Part shown: piece after piece, positions 5,815 through 6,289 of the stretch
Numbering within the stretch: the stretch's first letter is position 1
How the letters are laid out: each line of letters opens with the position of its first letter
NCBI GenBank assembly: GCA_003232445.1
Contig: QIJM01000373.1
Span: 1-6,289, forward strand
Reading direction: 5' to 3'
DNA from: Paraglaciecola arctica
Lineage (GTDB): Bacteria > Pseudomonadota > Gammaproteobacteria > Enterobacterales > Alteromonadaceae
DNA length: 6,289 bases
Program-made: the position numbers and the translations under genes
Notes under the pieces: model-generated
Seen by the model: the letters and a program-made list of their open reading frames with translations, nothing else
Database searches by the model: none
Told to the model about the DNA's origin: nothing

Positions 5815-5908
5815 AACCTGGGTAAAGTGGATGTTGTGATCATGCATCGTCAAATTTCAGACTGATTTTCTATTACATTTAACTTCTATTTTAATTTCTA
5901 TTTAACTA

Positions 5909-5924
5909 AGCACAAATCATACCT
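5909..5924 (-). promoter_or_regulatory. Possible sigma-54 promoter of flgT
   Basis: On the minus strand AGGTATGATTTGTGCT keeps the invariant GG (5922-5923) and GC (5910-5911) exactly ten bases apart. It departs from TTGGCACGNNNNTTGCW at about four positions. Transcription would start near 5898, giving a leader of about 97 bases to the ATG at 5801. It is weaker than the rightward site but fits sigma-54 control of flagellar genes. Confidence 0.35.
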
Positions 5925-5943
5925 ATGTGAGAACAGTGGTATT

Positions 5944-5960
5944 TGGGTACGGTTATTGCT
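5944..5960 (+). promoter_or_regulatory. Sigma-54 promoter of flgP
   Basis: TGGGTACGGTTATTGCT matches the sigma-54 consensus TTGGCACGNNNNTTGCW with two mismatches. The GG (5946-5947) and GC (5958-5959) are ten bases apart, and the -12 element TTGCT is perfect. Transcription would start near 5971, about 44 bases before the flgP ATG. In Vibrio the flgOP genes belong to the sigma-54/FlrC class, which supports the call. Confidence 0.68.
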
Positions 5961-6014
5961 AATTAAAATTTATTATATTGATTTTGATAGTGTGAATAGC
6001 AGGGTGTTAGAAAC

Positions 6015-6289
6015 ATGGTGAAGATACTAAGCGTTAACAAAATAAGCTGCAGATATTTAGCTTTTGCAGCAATGTTAAGTATATGTTTGACTGGCTGTTC
6101 AAGCCTGTTCAATAAACATGTTGAGTGGGAAACCGTTGCTCCTGAAACCTACCCCGTTATTTCGGCGGTTGGTTATGCACCTATCTCAGTGCAAAAAGGG
6201 GCAAGTGAGTCTAGTAAAATGTTGATGGCACTTAAAGCTTCAAAGCTAGATGCATATCGAGAATTGACTGAGCAGGTATACGGACAAAA
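6015..6289 (+). CDS. flgP: FlgP-type flagellar outer-membrane lipoprotein, N-terminal part
   Basis: The first 91 codons of a lipoprotein gene that runs off the window. The start at 6015 follows AGGG (6001-6004) by ten bases. The signal peptide ends in the lipobox LTGC, with C28 as the lipidated residue after signal peptidase II cleavage; the next residues (SS) do not suggest inner-membrane retention, so an outer-membrane location is likely. The segment VGYAPISVQKG and the later MLMALKASKLDAYRELTEQVYG are typical of the LPP20/FlgP family, whose Vibrio and Campylobacter members form an outer-membrane-associated disc or ring needed for flagellar stability and motility. It diverges from flgT behind a sigma-54-type promoter. 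The C-terminal part is not visible, so completeness cannot be judged. Confidence 0.88.
   Translation, partial: MVKILSVNKISCRYLAFAAMLSICLTGCSSLFNKHVEWETVAPETYPVISAVGYAPISVQKGASESSKMLMALKASKLDAYRELTEQVYGQ

Overview
The window looks like chromosomal DNA of a moderately AT-rich marine gammaproteobacterium, most likely of the Alteromonadales (Glaciecola/Paraglaciecola/Alteromonas type). This rests on the protein sequences (CysS, PpiB and LpxH close in length and motifs to the E. coli enzymes), the divergent cysS / ppiB-lpxH block known from enterics, and a Vibrio-like polar-flagellum gene pair (flgT, flgP). Species cannot be fixed from sequence alone.

Layout. 26-232 (+) encodes a cold-shock-domain protein and converges on lpxH. 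Then come lpxH (382-1125, -) and ppiB (1198-1692, -), with cysS (1865-3244, +) diverging from ppiB. A strong intrinsic terminator follows cysS at 3257-3281. Just beyond it, 3311-3417 holds what looks like the severed 3' end of a group II intron (domain IV tip, V and VI). A single-pass coiled-coil protein of unknown function (3430-4194, -) converges on this relic. An almost empty stretch of about 300 bases leads to a tRNA-Arg(CCU) gene (4494-4568, -) with its own promoter. Next is flgT (4644-5801, -), and diverging from it the first 91 codons of an flgP-type lipoprotein gene (6015 to the window edge, +).

How the genes work together. CysS charges tRNA-Cys, PpiB is a cytoplasmic prolyl isomerase and LpxH cleaves UDP-2,3-diacylglucosamine in lipid A synthesis; all are housekeeping. 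FlgT and FlgP are outer-membrane-side components that strengthen the basal body of sheathed or polar flagella. Their shared intergenic region carries two back-to-back sequences with the GG-N10-GC spacing of sigma-54 promoters, the rightward one strong, which fits the class of flagellar genes controlled by sigma-54 and FlrC-like activators in Vibrio.

Most unusual points. (1) A 91-base inverted-repeat element (1104-1194), resembling a REPIN or small MITE, fills the ppiB-lpxH gap and overlaps the 5' end of lpxH, so the start codon and first seven codons of this essential gene are repeat sequence. (2) The group II intron tail after the cysS terminator has a shortened domain V, and its expected branch-point adenosine appears to be paired, so it is probably a dead relic. 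(3) The flgT/flgP control region has paired sigma-54-type promoters. I see no complete new defence or mobile system, CRISPR array or prophage.
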